DNA from: Actinomycetota bacterium
GTDB lineage: Bacteria > Actinomycetota > Actinomycetes > S36-B12 > UBA10799
Direction of reading: 5' to 3'
DNA length: 33,240 nt
Assembly (NCBI GenBank): GCA_963169225.1
Contig: CAUJDH010000041.1
Location: forward strand, 1 to 33,240
Numbering within the stretch: position 1 is the first letter of the stretch; each line of letters starts with the position of its first letter. Positions 5,894-16,794 of this stretch are shown here, piece by piece. The translations under genes and the position numbers were made by a program. The notes beneath the pieces are model-generated. The model was not told the origin of the DNA and made no database searches. It saw only the letters and a program-made list of their open reading frames with translations.

Positions 5894-7440
5894 CTGATAA
5901 ATATAGAGGCCTTCTCAGCCAGTTCGATCAACGGCTGCGGGAAGATTCCGAAGATGACGGTAAGGATGACCGACACTGAGATCGCGATTCCGGTAAACGG
6001 GCTCGGCGTGACGACGGTTGGGCCGTCCTCGGCAGGGTCAGTGAAGAACATTAGAACGATAACGCGCACATAGAAGAACGCCGCGATCATGCTGGCCACA
6101 GCACCGACAATTACGACAGGAGTGGCACCACCAGCAATACCAGCACCAAACACTGTGAACTTACCGATGAAACCTGCGGTGAGTGGAATACCAGCGAAGC
6201 TCAGCAGCAAGATAGCGAATCCACCAGCGACTAGCGGTGAACGCTTACCCAGGCCTGCCCATTGCGACAAATGAGTCGCCTCACCGCTCGGACCACGAAC
6301 CAAGGTTACGATGCCAAACGCTCCCACCGTCGCTGTGGCATAGACAACGAGGTAGATCAGCGTTGATGCGATGCCTTGCGGGTTCAACGCGATTACTGCG
6401 ATCAGCAGGAAGCCGGCATGCGAGATCGAAGAGTAGGCCAGCATACGTTTGATGTCGGTCTGTGTGAGGGCCAAAATCGTGGCAACCAGCATGGTGACGA
6501 TCGAGACGATCCAGAACAGTGGTCGCCAATCCCAAGCCAAACCGGAGAAGGCCACATACATGACGCGCAATAGCACGCCGACGCCGGCAATTTTGACGCA
6601 AGAAGCCATGAATGCTGTAACAGGTGATGGCGCACCAACGTAGACATCCGGTGCCCACATATGGAACGGCACAGCTGCGATCTTGAAGAACATTCCGACG
6701 CTAAGCAGGGCAACAGCCGCGATGATTAGACCGTTGGGTCCTGGCAGCGCACTAATAGCGTTAGCAATATCACCAAGACGGATGCTTCCTGCAAATCCGT
6801 AAGCCATAGCACTGCCGTATAGGAAGAATGCAGAACCGAAAGCACCAAGCAAGAAGTACTTCATGGCTGCTTCTTGGCTGAGTAGACGGCGACGACGCGC
6901 GATGGCTGCCATGAGGTACAACGGCAGCGACATGACCTCGAGTGCCACGAACAGAATGAGCAAATCGTTAGCAACAACGAATAGCAACATGCCACCGACA
7001 CTGAATAGGAACAGTGGCCACAGCTCGGTCGTCGTCCAACCACGGTTAGTGTATTCGCGCTCGTCTTCGCTACCTGGCAGCGAGTTAGCACGCGCGGTAA
7101 ACGCGTCACCAGCAGGGTCAAGACGGTTCTCTGCCATCAGCATCGCAACGAATACAGAGACGATCAAGATCGTGATCTGCAAGAAGGTGCCCGGCCCGTC
7201 TACGGCAATAGCACCTTCACCGGTGATCGCCTGTTGACCAGCGCCGGTTACTGCCCAGATGATGGCAGTAATCAGAGCGAGGAACACGAGTACGAGTTGA
7301 ACTACCCGACGGTTGGCACGTGGAACGAAGGCCTCGACCAACACCGAGATGACAGCCGCACCAAGGATGATGAGGATTGGTGAGAGTTGCCGGTAGTTGA
7401 TAACCGGGGTCTCAAATACGGAGGCAATCAGTTCGTTCAT
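5890..7440 (-). CDS. nuoN: NADH-quinone oxidoreductase subunit N
   Basis: Antiporter-like membrane subunit of complex I (proton-translocating module), 516 aa, with about 14 hydrophobic segments. Typical features are the conserved Glu in LFVALEVMSLPLYLMAA, the lysine-bearing MKYFLLGAFGSAFFLYG helix, and QTDIKRMLAYSSISHAGF in the broken helix region. Between the second and fourth hydrophobic segments is a hydrophilic loop (about residues 105-132, including GSEDEREYTNRG) seen in actinobacterial NuoN. It has the best Shine-Dalgarno of the operon: AAGGAGGT ends 5 bases before the ATG. It overlaps nuoM by 4 bases upstream and the polyprenyl synthase by 4 bases downstream. Confidence 0.97.
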   Translation of the reverse strand: MNELIASVFETPVINYRQLSPILIILGAAVISVLVEAFVPRANRRVVQLVLVFLALITAIIWAVTGAGQQAITGEGAIAVDGPGTFLQITILIVSVFVAMLMAENRLDPAGDAFTARANSLPGSEDEREYTNRGWTTTELWPLFLFSVGGMLLFVVANDLLILFVALEVMSLPLYLMAAIARRRRLLSQEAAMKYFLLGAFGSAFFLYGSAMAYGFAGSIRLGDIANAISALPGPNGLIIAAVALLSVGMFFKIAAVPFHMWAPDVYVGAPSPVTAFMASCVKIAGVGVLLRVMYVAFSGLAWDWRPLFWIVSIVTMLVATILALTQTDIKRMLAYSSISHAGFLLIAVIALNPQGIASTLIYLVVYATATVGAFGIVTLVRGPSGEATHLSQWAGLGKRSPLVAGGFAILLLSFAGIPLTAGFIGKFTVFGAGIAGGATPVVIVGAVASMIAAFFYVRVIVLMFFTDPAEDGPTVVTPSPFTGIAISVSVILTVIFGIFPQPLIELAEKASIFIR

Positions 7441-9035
7441 GACTGACCTCCTTCTCCGTCATTGGCTTCTCGCTCAAGCGGTACCACCGCATTCTCGTCT
7501 ACCGGGATGGTCACATTGTCGCTAATTGCAGGTTGCGGATCGACCACACCGACTTGTTGCATAACGCGGTCGACCGACGGGTTGATCGCGTTGAGCACCG
7601 GAGCTGCGAAGAAGCCGAAGAAGATGATCAAAGCGATGATCGGTCCGACGCTCCACTTCTCACGCGTGTTGAGATCAGTGAAGTTCTCGCATCCTGGTGC
7701 TACCGGACCGGTCATCGTGCGTTGGTACAGCCAGAGGATGTACAGCGCCGAGAGTACGATTCCGACCGTGGCGATGATGGCCGCCCACTGGTAGGTCTCA
7801 AAAGTGCCGACCAATACAAGGAACTCACTGACGAACGAGCTCATACCTGGCAGCGACAAGGATGATAGGCCAGCCAGCAAGAACGTACCCGCCAGAATCG
7901 GCGCCACCTTGTGAACGCCACCAAACGACTCGATAAGCGAGGAGCCGCGGCGACTGATCAAGAATCCGGCGATCAAGAACAAGGCACCGGTCGATAGGCC
8001 GTGGTTGAGCATGTAGAACGTGGCACCCGACATACCTTGCGAGGTCATCGCGAAGATACCCATGACGATGAAGCCGAAGTGAGACACCGAGGTATAAGCG
8101 ATCAAACGCATGATGTCGCGTTGGCCGAGCGCCATGATCGCACCATAGATGATGCTGATCAGTGCAAGTACAACGATGAACGGTGCAAAGAACTGGGCGG
8201 CCTCAGGGAACAATGGCAGACACAGAGCCAGCATCCCGAAGGTACCGATCTTGTCCATCACACCAACCATGAGCACTGCGCTACCTGGCGTGGTCTGTCC
8301 AGCAGCATCTGGAAGCCAGGTGTGAACTGGCCACATCGGAGCTTTGATAGCGAAGGCGATAAAGAAGCCTAGGAAGATCCACTTCTGGATGCCGCTGTCG
8401 AGCTGCAGTGTGGACAGTGCGCTCAGGTCGAAGGTTCCTTCGCCAAGTTGCGAGGCACCTTGGACGTACAGTGCAATCACTGCGACGAGCATGAGCAGTC
8501 CACCGACAAGGCTGTAAAGCAAGAACTTGACGGCAGCGTACTGACGCTGTGGTCCGCCGTATCGCCCGATGATGAAGTACATCGGGATCAGCACGGCTTC
8601 GAAGAAGATGTAGAACAAGAACCGGTCGGTCGCCATAAATACGCCAAATAGCAACGCCTGCAACGTGAGCATGAGCGAGTAGTAACCCTTGACGCTACCG
8701 ATCGCGTCGTCGGCCTCGTTCCAACCGCCAAGGATCACCAGTGGCATCAAAACACCGATGAGGCCCACCATGACGATCGAGATACCGCTCAAACCGAGCG
8801 AGAACTTGACGCCAAGGGCTGGGATCCAGCTATAGGAATTGACGAGTTGGAATGCCTGATCCGAATCGGAATCGAATTGGAACAGCGTCACGATCGTCAC
8901 GATCAGCGTGATGAGGCTGACTGCGAGAGCAACCTTCTTTGCCTGGGTAACGGACTCGCGGGGCATGGCAGCAAGAACGATGGCACCGATGATCGGAATG
9001 ACGATGAGGAGAGTCAACCAAGGGAATGAATTCAT
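7437..9035 (-). CDS. nuoM: NADH-quinone oxidoreductase subunit M
   Basis: Mrp-antiporter-like proton-pumping subunit, 532 aa. The essential Glu lies in IFFEAVLIPMYFIIGRYGG; the functional Lys-bearing segments are AAVKFLLYSLVGG and AIKAPMWPVHTWLPDA, and LGQRDIMRLIAYTSVSHFGF marks the broken helix. The C-terminus has a soluble tail (SDNVTIPVDENAVVPLER) after the last membrane segment. The ATG at 9033-9035 follows the nuoL stop by 5 bases, and GAGGG about 10 bases upstream overlaps the end of nuoL. It overlaps nuoN by ATGA. Confidence 0.97.
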   Translation of the reverse strand: MNSFPWLTLLIVIPIIGAIVLAAMPRESVTQAKKVALAVSLITLIVTIVTLFQFDSDSDQAFQLVNSYSWIPALGVKFSLGLSGISIVMVGLIGVLMPLVILGGWNEADDAIGSVKGYYSLMLTLQALLFGVFMATDRFLFYIFFEAVLIPMYFIIGRYGGPQRQYAAVKFLLYSLVGGLLMLVAVIALYVQGASQLGEGTFDLSALSTLQLDSGIQKWIFLGFFIAFAIKAPMWPVHTWLPDAAGQTTPGSAVLMVGVMDKIGTFGMLALCLPLFPEAAQFFAPFIVVLALISIIYGAIMALGQRDIMRLIAYTSVSHFGFIVMGIFAMTSQGMSGATFYMLNHGLSTGALFLIAGFLISRRGSSLIESFGGVHKVAPILAGTFLLAGLSSLSLPGMSSFVSEFLVLVGTFETYQWAAIIATVGIVLSALYILWLYQRTMTGPVAPGCENFTDLNTREKWSVGPIIALIIFFGFFAAPVLNAINPSVDRVMQQVGVVDPQPAISDNVTIPVDENAVVPLEREANDGEGGQS

Positions 9036-9040
9036 CTAAA

Positions 9041-10996
9041 TCACACCCTCACCAAGATCAAGAAGCCAAGCAAGACGACAGCGCCAATCAACATCCATAG
9101 GCCGTAGGAACGGACGTAGCCGGTCTGGAGGCGACGCAAGCGACCAGAGAGTCCGCCTGCAAGTGCTGCCACTCCGTTGACTGCTCCGTCAACCACGCGA
9201 GAGTCAAGGAATACGAGCGAACGGGTGAGCCACTGGCCAGGACGCATGAACACAGCCTCGTTGAAGGCATCGCCGTACAGATCGCGGCGAGCTGCCGTCG
9301 TCAAAGCAGACACATGCTGTGGTGGAGTGATCGGAACATCGCGGCGGTATTGCAGGTAGGCGATAACTGCACCGGCAATCACCATGGCGAGAGTTCCGTA
9401 CTCAATGATGTAGTGATTCAGCACTGTCTCCTGCTCGGCATAGCCGGTAACGGGGGTAAGCCAATTGATAATCGCATCACCATAAGCCAAGATGAAGCCG
9501 ATCGAGACCGAGAGGAACGCAAGGATCGCGATAGGAATCAACATGATCTTCGGCGACTCGTGCGGGTGCTGATTGTCTTCAGTCCAACGAGCTTTCCCAG
9601 TGAATGTCATGGTCCAGAGGCGAGTCATATAAAACGCGGTAATACCTGCACCGATTGCAGCCACGAGGCCAGGGATCCAGCCGTGCATGAACGCGGCCTC
9701 GATGATCTTGTCCTTAGAGAAGAAGCCTGCGAACGGTGGAATACCCATAATCGCAAGCCAACCGGCGCTAAACGTAATGAACGTGCCCACCATGACAAAT
9801 CGCAGAGCGCCAAAGCGACGCATATCGACCTGATCGTTCATACCGTGCATGATCGAACCGGCGCCGAGGAACATATTCGCCTTGAAACAACCATGGGCGA
9901 CAAGATGGAAGATAGCGAAGACGTAGCCGATTGGACCAAGACCGGCGGCCAGCATCATGTAGCCAATCTGGCTCATGGTCGAACCGGCGAGCACCTTCTT
10001 GATGTCGTCCTTGGCGCAACCGATGATCGCACCGAACATAAGCGTTATCGCACCGATCACGATCACGGCCGTTGCAGCTGTTGGTGCGGCTTCGAAGATT
10101 GGTCCCGAGCGAACAATCAGGTAGACGCCCGCGGTCACCATGGTCGCAGCGTGGATGAGAGCCGAGACCGGGGTCGGGCCTTCCATCGCGTCGAGCAGCC
10201 AGGATTGCAGCGGGAACTGTGCCGACTTACCGCAGGCCGCCAGCAAGAGCATGAGGCCGATCCAGGTGTTGGCGGTTTCGCTAGCCATACCAACGTTGCC
10301 AAGCACACCCTCGAATGTCACCGAGCCGAACGTGACGAACATGAGCATGATGGCGATCGACATTCCGATGTCACCAACACGGTTGACGACGAATGCCTTC
10401 TTACCGGCAACAGCAGCGCTTGGCTTGTACTGGAAGAAGCTGATGAGCAAGTAGGACGCGAGGCCCACGCCTTCCCATCCGAAGTACAGCACGAGGTAAC
10501 TGTCCGCCAGGACGAGCAGCAACATAGCTGCGACGAACAAGTTGAGGTACGCAAAGAACCGGCGGCGCGCTGGATCCTCCGCCATATAGCCGACGGCGTA
10601 AATGTGAATCAGTGAGCCAACACCGGTGATCAACAAGACGAAAGTCATGGACAACTGGTCAAGGTGCAAGGCGATCGGCACTTCGAAGCGACCGACCGCG
10701 ATCCAGTCCCATAGATGCAGAGTCTGCGAGCGGTCCGCGTCTGGCGAAGCAATCATGGCAAAGAACATGACGACCGCAGTCGCGAACGACGCCAGCGACA
10801 TGGCGACACCAAGCCAATGACCCCACTTGTCAGTACGACGACCGGCAAGCAGAAGGAATGCGGCGCCAAAAAGCGGGAACGCGATAAGCAGCCACATCCA
10901 GGTGAACGCACCGGATGCCTGCATCGCGTAATTCACAGACGCCTCAACAGCCTCAGACTCTTGGCCTGAAGCTATGAGCGAGCTTGTGAGATTCAC
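9041..10996 (-). CDS. nuoL: NADH-quinone oxidoreductase subunit L
   Basis: The distal proton-pumping subunit, carrying the long lateral helix at its C-terminus, 651 aa. Diagnostic stretches are [15 protein letters not shown] (key Glu), [19 protein letters not shown] (key Lys) and [21 protein letters not shown]. The C-terminal quarter includes the amphipathic region ([19 protein letters not shown]) and a final anchor helix ([15 protein letters not shown]). The start is GTG (10994-10996) with GGGAG five bases upstream; this lies 16 bases after the nuoK stop, the largest gap inside the nuo part of the operon. A long antisense frame covering the gene is a by-product of its hydrophobic codon use. 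Confidence 0.97.
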   Translation of the reverse strand: MNLTSSLIASGQESEAVEASVNYAMQASGAFTWMWLLIAFPLFGAAFLLLAGRRTDKWGHWLGVAMSLASFATAVVMFFAMIASPDADRSQTLHLWDWIAVGRFEVPIALHLDQLSMTFVLLITGVGSLIHIYAVGYMAEDPARRRFFAYLNLFVAAMLLLVLADSYLVLYFGWEGVGLASYLLISFFQYKPSAAVAGKKAFVVNRVGDIGMSIAIMLMFVTFGSVTFEGVLGNVGMASETANTWIGLMLLLAACGKSAQFPLQSWLLDAMEGPTPVSALIHAATMVTAGVYLIVRSGPIFEAAPTAATAVIVIGAITLMFGAIIGCAKDDIKKVLAGSTMSQIGYMMLAAGLGPIGYVFAIFHLVAHGCFKANMFLGAGSIMHGMNDQVDMRRFGALRFVMVGTFITFSAGWLAIMGIPPFAGFFSKDKIIEAAFMHGWIPGLVAAIGAGITAFYMTRLWTMTFTGKARWTEDNQHPHESPKIMLIPIAILAFLSVSIGFILAYGDAIINWLTPVTGYAEQETVLNHYIIEYGTLAMVIAGAVIAYLQYRRDVPITPPQHVSALTTAARRDLYGDAFNEAVFMRPGQWLTRSLVFLDSRVVDGAVNGVAALAGGLSGRLRRLQTGYVRSYGLWMLIGAVVLLGFLILVRV

Positions 10997-11012
10997 TAGG
11001 GCTCCCTATTCC

Positions 11013-11312
11013 TTAGAACTTCAACAGATTCGGTTCGTCAACCGAAGCTGAACGACGAGTACGGTAAATCATCAAAATGATGGCCAAGCCAACGACGACC
11101 TCGGCTGCGGCAACCACCATGACGTAAAAAGCAATAGTCTGACCGTCGAGATTGCCCCACTGATTGGCAAATCCGACGAAGGCCAGGTTAGAAGCGTTGA
11201 GCATGAGCTCGACGCACATGAAGACGATGATCGCGTTGCGGCGCACCAAGAAGCCAAGAGCTCCCAGTGTGAAGAGGATTGCCGACAGGATTATGTAGTA
11301 CTCGGGTGTCAT
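11013..11312 (-). CDS. nuoK: NADH-quinone oxidoreductase subunit K
   Basis: A 99-aa, three-helix subunit linking the quinone module to the antiporter subunits. The two conserved membrane glutamates are visible in [15 protein letters not shown] and in [15 protein letters not shown]. The C-terminal tail ([12 protein letters not shown]) is short and soluble. Its ATG overlaps the nuoJ stop (ATGA), and a strong GGAGG lies within the end of nuoJ. Confidence 0.97.
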   Translation of the reverse strand: MTPEYYIILSAILFTLGALGFLVRRNAIIVFMCVELMLNASNLAFVGFANQWGNLDGQTIAFYVMVVAAAEVVVGLAIILMIYRTRRSASVDEPNLLKF

Positions 11313-12157
11313 TGGCCCTCCTCCTCATCTAGCTGCACCGAATCGCCATCAACGTAGTCGAACCCCTCAGAGATCGTACGTACCTCGTCCACATCGGCTC
11401 GGTTGACAGCGCGCTCGGATCCACGATCAATCAAGGCATTTGGTACTGACTCATGCGCGACAGAACCATCTGGCAACAAAGCAGGAGTGTCGACCGCGTT
11501 ATGGCGAGCATAAGTACCGGCTCCAGGCAGGTTGCCCGGATGCTTGTCACGCTTGAAGCGCTCGATCGACATCTCTTCTTGCGAAACCTTAGGTGCAAAA
11601 CGCTCGCGGAACGTCAGCATCATGGCTCCCAAAGCTGCCACAATCAGCAGCGCCGAAGTGACCTCGAATGCGACGACATAGCGAGTGAAGATCAGATGAG
11701 CTAGGCCTTGAACGTTGCCACCGTATTGAGCATTGGCAGCCTCGATTGAGCCGGTCGGTGCGATTGATCCGAAACCGTTGGAAATCGCGATGATCAACAA
11801 GGCAGCGAAGGCGAATGCCGTACCCAACGCCAACCAACGCTGACCCTTGAGTGTTTCGACGAGTGAATCCGAAGCATCCACACCGACGATCATCATCACG
11901 AACACGAATAGCATCATGATTGCGCCGGTATAGACGATCACTTGCACCATTCCGAGGAATGGTGCATTGAGGCTGATGTAAAGCACGGCGATGCTGATCA
12001 TGGTCATCACGACGAAGAGTGCACTGTGTACAGCCTTGCGCGAGACCAGCATTCCTACCGCACCTGCGACAGCGATAATCGCGCACACCCAAAACAAGAA
12101 CGGCCCGCCCATGGCGACCGCTGCTTCGGGAGCTGCACTTATCGGAGTCGGAGTCAC
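11309..12157 (-). CDS. nuoJ: NADH-quinone oxidoreductase subunit J, with long soluble C-terminal tail
   Basis: A five-helix membrane subunit containing the flexible third helix (pi-bulge region) with [22 protein letters not shown]. At 282 aa it is clearly longer than the roughly 180-aa E. coli form. The extra part, from about residue 185, is a charged cytoplasmic tail ([20 protein letters not shown] to QLDEEEGQ), as seen in other actinobacterial NuoJ. The start is GTG 12155-12157, overlapping the nuoI stop as GTGA, with GGGAGG six bases upstream. Confidence 0.96.
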   Translation of the reverse strand: MTPTPISAAPEAAVAMGGPFLFWVCAIIAVAGAVGMLVSRKAVHSALFVVMTMISIAVLYISLNAPFLGMVQVIVYTGAIMMLFVFVMMIVGVDASDSLVETLKGQRWLALGTAFAFAALLIIAISNGFGSIAPTGSIEAANAQYGGNVQGLAHLIFTRYVVAFEVTSALLIVAALGAMMLTFRERFAPKVSQEEMSIERFKRDKHPGNLPGAGTYARHNAVDTPALLPDGSVAHESVPNALIDRGSERAVNRADVDEVRTISEGFDYVDGDSVQLDEEEGQ

Positions 12158-12819
12158 GCCGCGCCTCCCAAATCTTGTTCTTCGTCTTTAGCGATGTCAG
12201 AGGCAACCTTCTCGGCCTCAATCGTTGCATCAGTCTTGGCTTCGGCTGCTTTTTCTTCGGCCAACTCACGCGCTTCGACCTCTGCGAACTGTTCAGGCGT
12301 AGCCGAGGTGACCTTACCGGAGTAGTAGTCGCGCTCACTCATGCCATCCACCATGGAGTGCGGTGGCATCGCCATGCCGCCTTGGAGCGGAGCCAAGAGG
12401 TCCTCTTTGGTGTAGATCAGCGATTCGCGAGTGTGGTCAGCAAGTTCGTACTCGTTGGTCATGGTCAGCGCACGCGTCGGGCAGGCCTCGATGCATAGAC
12501 CACACAGGATGCAGCGCAAGTAGTTGATTTGGTAGACCGCTCCGTAGCGCTCACCTGGCGAGTGACGCTCCCCTGCCTCGTTATCGGCGCCCTCAACAAA
12601 GATGGCATCCGCCGGGCAAGCCCATGCACACAGCTCACAACCGACACACTTCTCAAGCCCGTCAGGGTGACGGTTGAGTTGATGTCTTCCGTGGAACCGA
12701 GGTTGGGTCGGAACCTTCTCGTCCGGGTATTGCTCAGTGGAAGCCTTGCGGAACATCGTGAAAAACGTTGTTCCAAACCCGCGCACTGGCTGCGGCAAAT
12801 TCTCAGGCATCTCAGCCAC
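12154..12819 (-). CDS. nuoI: NADH-quinone oxidoreductase subunit I (two 4Fe-4S clusters)
   Basis: Peripheral-arm ferredoxin-like subunit that carries clusters N6a and N6b toward N2. The motifs [12 protein letters not shown] and [12 protein letters not shown] (about residues 58-69 and 103-114) supply all eight cysteines. After the core it has a Glu/Ala/Lys-rich, probably coiled-coil tail of some 50 residues ([16 protein letters not shown]), longer than in E. coli (180 aa). Two adjacent GTG codons (12820-12822 and 12817-12819) could start it; GAGGAGG is 3 or 6 bases away, favouring the second. Both overlap the end of nuoH. An ATG at 12808-12810 is too far from the Shine-Dalgarno. Confidence 0.95.
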   Translation of the reverse strand: MAEMPENLPQPVRGFGTTFFTMFRKASTEQYPDEKVPTQPRFHGRHQLNRHPDGLEKCVGCELCAWACPADAIFVEGADNEAGERHSPGERYGAVYQINYLRCILCGLCIEACPTRALTMTNEYELADHTRESLIYTKEDLLAPLQGGMAMPPHSMVDGMSERDYYSGKVTSATPEQFAEVEARELAEEKAAEAKTDATIEAEKVASDIAKDEEQDLGGAA

Positions 12820-14146
12820 CACGCACCTCCTCGTTGACTTCTTCGGTCGTTCCTTCGATCACATTGCTCTTGCGAGTAACGGGAACATGGTGTTGACCAG
12901 GTAGCGGTGGAACAGGATGTCCACCTGCGAATGGCTTGTAATCGCGCTCAATCGGGTGCTCGTCAACGAACTTCTTGCGCTCCTTCTTACCAACTCGCGA
13001 ACGAACGAAGAACAAGATGAGCATGAAGATCACGCCACAGCCGATCGCGATCAGCGCAGTGTGAGACCAAGTGCCCTCGACGTCAAGCGTGCGGATGACG
13101 GCCAAGATCAGGATCCAGGCGATTGACGCTGGGATCAGTACCTTCCAACCGAAACGCATGAACTGGTCGTAGCGGTACCTCGGCAGGGTTCCACGTAGCC
13201 AAATGAAGATGAAGACGAAGATGAACATCTTGGCCAGGAACCAGATGATCGGGAACCAGCCTTCGTTGGCACCATCCCATAGAGAGATTGGCCACGGTGC
13301 GCGCCAACCACCCAAGAACAAGGTTGTCGCGATTGCCGACACCGTCAACATGTTGATGTACTCAGCTAGGAAGAAGAGCGCGAACTTCATGGTCGAGTAT
13401 TCGGTGTGGAATCCACCGACCAGCTCGCTCTCGGCCTCAGGCAAGTCGAACGGTGCGCGGTTGGTCTCGCCAACCATGGCGATCGTGTAAATCACGAAGG
13501 ACGGAATCAGCATGAGTCCGAACCAGAGATCGATTTGACCGTTCACGATTCCCGAAGTCGACATCGTGCCGGCGAATAAGAACACACCAACAAACGACAA
13601 GCCCATCGCAATTTCGTACGAGATCATCTGGGCTGACGAGCGCAAACCACCAAGCAGCGGGTATGTCGAACCTGATGCCCAACCGGCGAGCACGATTCCG
13701 TAAATACCCATCGAGGCAATAGCGAACATGTACAGCAAGGCGACCGGGAAGTCGGTGACTTGCAGCGGCGTCGAGACGCCAAACATCGAGACCTCAGGTC
13801 CGAGCGGAATCACGGCCCATGCCATATAAGCAGGCACACACGACAAAATTGGCGCGAGGATATAGACCATCTTGTCGGCAGCGGTCGGGAAGATTTCTTC
13901 TTTGAACGCCAGCTTAAAGCCGTCCATCAAGCTCTGCAAAAGGCCCTGTGGGCCAACCCGGTTCGGGCCGATTCGTTGCTGCATCCAGGACACGACGCGG
14001 CGCTCAAGCCAAATGGTGAACAGCACCAAAATCACGAGGAGTGCGAAAACACCAACGACCTTGATGATCGACAGCCACACCGGATCATGGCCGAATAGCG
14101 TGAGCGTCTGTTCGTTCTCAATCATGGATTGTTCGACAGGATTCAT
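12812..14146 (-). CDS. nuoH: NADH-quinone oxidoreductase subunit H
   Basis: Membrane subunit that forms much of the quinone-entry chamber, 444 aa with about eight or nine helices. The conserved first loop [20 protein letters not shown] and the acidic loop [22 protein letters not shown] are intact. The C-terminus extends about 60 residues beyond the last helix ([20 protein letters not shown]), ending Pro-rich, as in other high-GC Gram-positives. The ATG at 14144-14146 shares one base with the nuoG stop (TGATG), and GGAGG lies about 10 bases upstream. Confidence 0.97.
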   Translation of the reverse strand: MNPVEQSMIENEQTLTLFGHDPVWLSIIKVVGVFALLVILVLFTIWLERRVVSWMQQRIGPNRVGPQGLLQSLMDGFKLAFKEEIFPTAADKMVYILAPILSCVPAYMAWAVIPLGPEVSMFGVSTPLQVTDFPVALLYMFAIASMGIYGIVLAGWASGSTYPLLGGLRSSAQMISYEIAMGLSFVGVFLFAGTMSTSGIVNGQIDLWFGLMLIPSFVIYTIAMVGETNRAPFDLPEAESELVGGFHTEYSTMKFALFFLAEYINMLTVSAIATTLFLGGWRAPWPISLWDGANEGWFPIIWFLAKMFIFVFIFIWLRGTLPRYRYDQFMRFGWKVLIPASIAWILILAVIRTLDVEGTWSHTALIAIGCGVIFMLILFFVRSRVGKKERKKFVDEHPIERDYKPFAGGHPVPPLPGQHHVPVTRKSNVIEGTTEEVNEEVRGG

Positions 14147-16794
14147 CAGGCGCTCACCTCCGCGTCTGCCGAGGCTGCGTCGGAGACAGCCTTAGGGCCG
14201 CCGGCAATTCGAACCGTGCTGCCAATTGCATCACCCAAAGTTGCGTACACCTCAGAGCCCGGCGAATTCTGTGGCACCCACACCACACCATCGGGCATAT
14301 CAGTCAGGAGTAGCGGCAACTCGATCGTTCCTTGGTCGCTGGACACCTTGACCAAATCGCCTTCCGTAACGCCAATTGATTGGGCAGTGGCTGGCGACAA
14401 ACGGGCGACCGATGGGCGACGCGTGCCAGCCAAATAGTCATCACCGGTTTGCAGCATGCCGAGGTCGAGCAAGAACTTCCAGCTCGCCAAGACAGCTTCG
14501 CCAGAACCTGGTGTCTGGGCGCTCCCAGGCTTGACCGAGTTGAAGCTCACACGCTCACCTGTTGTGTATCCAAGCGAGTCAAGCTCGTTGTGGTACTCAA
14601 CAACATCGCCGGTTCCGATTGGGTAACCCATCTCATCAGCGATCATGGCGAGCACACGTCCGTCAGTCTGGGCGGTCGCTTCGGGGTTCACCTTGGGGAA
14701 TTGGCGCAGACGGCCTTCCCAGTTGGCATAAGCACCGATCCGCTCAATGTCGACAGCGACCGGAAGGACAACGTCAGCATAAGCAGAGATTCCTGACAAG
14801 CGAGTCTCAAGGTTGACTACAAACGAGGCCTCGCGAAGCGCCTCTCGCATGAGCTCAATATTGGGAACGTCACGAATGTCGACGCCACCCAAAACGAGCG
14901 CATCAATGCGCGGCTCTTGCGGTTCGTCATCGCCTAGCTGAACTTCTTCGGCGATTTGATCAACTGCGGCTTTAGCGGAGTCCTCAGCTAGAGCCTCGTC
15001 GGCTACCTCTTGTTCTTCGCTAGCCTCGACATCCGCAGATTCGACAGCGGATTCAGTCTCGTCGCTAACTTCTTGTTCAGTCGTAAGTGCCTCGAGAATT
15101 CCGGCAAGATCAAGTCCTGGCTCAGCCGGCAAGTCCGATTCGTTGATGCCCCAAGCCTGCGCAATCTCGGCGCGTGCAGTCTGATCGGTTAGCGAACGAC
15201 CACCTGGCAGTAAGCCAGCAAGTGCACCAGCATCTAGCGCACCACGGTCACCAGCACGACGAGGAACCCATGCCAGCTTGGCGCCAGTCTCCTCAGCCAA
15301 AGCAGCAACAGCACTCAACGCACCCGGGCTAGCGGCAAGACGCTCGCCCACGAGAATCACGGCACCCTTATTGCGAAGCTGAGTCGATACCTCAAAGCCA
15401 GCTTCGCTCAATGCCGACGACTGCTTCAGCAGTGCATCAATCACCATGGCTTCGTCGCCCGGAGCGGCAGCGAGCACAACAGCCTGGAGCTTGGCAGAAC
15501 CTGGGCTCACCCACGACGAAACGGAAGCAACCTTGGTCGAACCGGCTAGCACACCCTTGCGCAGGCGAAGGAAGATCGAAGCAGCCTCATCCTCAGGCTC
15601 GAGTCCGGCCAGAAGGACCATCGGTGAACTCTCGATATCGGAGTAAGTGACACCAAGTCCGGTACCTGCCACCTTGTTAGAGAGGAATTCGACCTCTTCC
15701 TGGGAGCTGGCGCGGACGCGGAAGTCAATGTCATCTCCACCCAAAGCAACACGAGCGAACTTGGCGTAAGCGTAAGCGTCATCGCGGGTAAGGCGGCCAC
15801 CAGTGATCACACCGGTGCGACCGCGGTAGTCAGCGAGCTTGTCTGCGACCAAATCCAGCGCCTCTGGCCAGGATGCCGAGTAAAACTCTTGAGTCTCCGG
15901 ATCGCGGATCAACGGAGTCTTGATGCGATCTTCCGAGAGGTACTTGAAGGCGAAACGTCCCTTGTCACAGTTCCAATCTTCGTTGACCTCGGGATCCTCA
16001 GCAGCCAAGCGACGCATGACCGTGCTGTTGCGCGAGTCAGTGCGGATTGCACAACCGGATGCGCAATGCTCACAGGCCGTCGGGGTCGATACAAGATCAA
16101 ATGGGCGTGCGCGGAATCGGTAATCAGAACTCGTCAGCGCACCGACCGGGCAAATCTGCACAGTGTTGCCCGAGAAGTACGAGTCGAACGGAGCGTCCGG
16201 ACCAGTGGCGACCTGCTGCTTGGCACCGCGCTCGAAGAGCTCGATCAGTGGATCGCCAGCGATCTCATCGGCAAACCGGGTGCAACGCGCACAAGAAACA
16301 CAACGCTCGCGGTCAAGCAGAATCTGTGAGGAGACGGCAACTGGCTTGGCGAAGGTTCGCTTGGTGCCATCGAAGCGCGAAGAACCGTTGCCGTGAGTCA
16401 TAGCCTGGTTCTGGAGCGGACACTCACCACCCTTGTCACAGACTGGACAGTCAAGCGGGTGGTTGATGAGCAAGAACTCCATGACACCGCGCTGGGCAGT
16501 GTCGGCAACCTCGCTGGTGACCTGAGTCTTGACAACCATGTCCTCGGCTACCGGAATCGCACAGGCAGGCTGCGGCTTGGGCATGCCTTCGATCTCGACC
16601 AGGCACGCACGGCAAGCGGCTACCGGATCAAGCAGTGGGTGGTCGCAGAATCGGGGCACCTCGATACCGATCAATTCGGCAGCGCGGATGATCAAAGTTC
16701 CCTTAGGCACCTGGATCTGCACACCGTCGATCGTGCAGGTGACGGCATCTGCCGGTGGCGCGGATGAACCCGCGACTGGGGCTACGGTGCTCAT
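14146..16794 (-). CDS. nuoG: NADH-quinone oxidoreductase subunit G, with acidic insertion
   Basis: The large iron-sulfur subunit, 882 aa. In order it has: a [2Fe-2S] domain (C50, C61, C64, C78); the His/Cys cluster motif H112-C116-C119-C125; a 4Fe-4S domain (C165, C168, C171, C215); the extra N7 cluster motif C241-C244-C248...C276, present only in some bacteria; and a degenerate molybdopterin-oxidoreductase domain to the end. Within the last domain, residues about 572-628 (bases 14911-15081) form a Glu/Asp/Ala-rich low-complexity insertion unlike the neighbouring sequence. The ATG overlaps the nuoF stop (ATGA). Confidence 0.97.
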   Translation of the reverse strand: MSTVAPVAGSSAPPADAVTCTIDGVQIQVPKGTLIIRAAELIGIEVPRFCDHPLLDPVAACRACLVEIEGMPKPQPACAIPVAEDMVVKTQVTSEVADTAQRGVMEFLLINHPLDCPVCDKGGECPLQNQAMTHGNGSSRFDGTKRTFAKPVAVSSQILLDRERCVSCARCTRFADEIAGDPLIELFERGAKQQVATGPDAPFDSYFSGNTVQICPVGALTSSDYRFRARPFDLVSTPTACEHCASGCAIRTDSRNSTVMRRLAAEDPEVNEDWNCDKGRFAFKYLSEDRIKTPLIRDPETQEFYSASWPEALDLVADKLADYRGRTGVITGGRLTRDDAYAYAKFARVALGGDDIDFRVRASSQEEVEFLSNKVAGTGLGVTYSDIESSPMVLLAGLEPEDEAASIFLRLRKGVLAGSTKVASVSSWVSPGSAKLQAVVLAAAPGDEAMVIDALLKQSSALSEAGFEVSTQLRNKGAVILVGERLAASPGALSAVAALAEETGAKLAWVPRRAGDRGALDAGALAGLLPGGRSLTDQTARAEIAQAWGINESDLPAEPGLDLAGILEALTTEQEVSDETESAVESADVEASEEQEVADEALAEDSAKAAVDQIAEEVQLGDDEPQEPRIDALVLGGVDIRDVPNIELMREALREASFVVNLETRLSGISAYADVVLPVAVDIERIGAYANWEGRLRQFPKVNPEATAQTDGRVLAMIADEMGYPIGTGDVVEYHNELDSLGYTTGERVSFNSVKPGSAQTPGSGEAVLASWKFLLDLGMLQTGDDYLAGTRRPSVARLSPATAQSIGVTEGDLVKVSSDQGTIELPLLLTDMPDGVVWVPQNSPGSEVYATLGDAIGSTVRIAGGPKAVSDAASADAEVSA

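Noticed and set aside
9314-10615. A 433-codon plus-strand open frame opposite nuoL
   Set aside because: Its product is a His/Asp/Glu/Arg-rich string with no motif; it is the mirror of hydrophobic nuoL codons. NuoL on the minus strand has full family signatures over the same bases.
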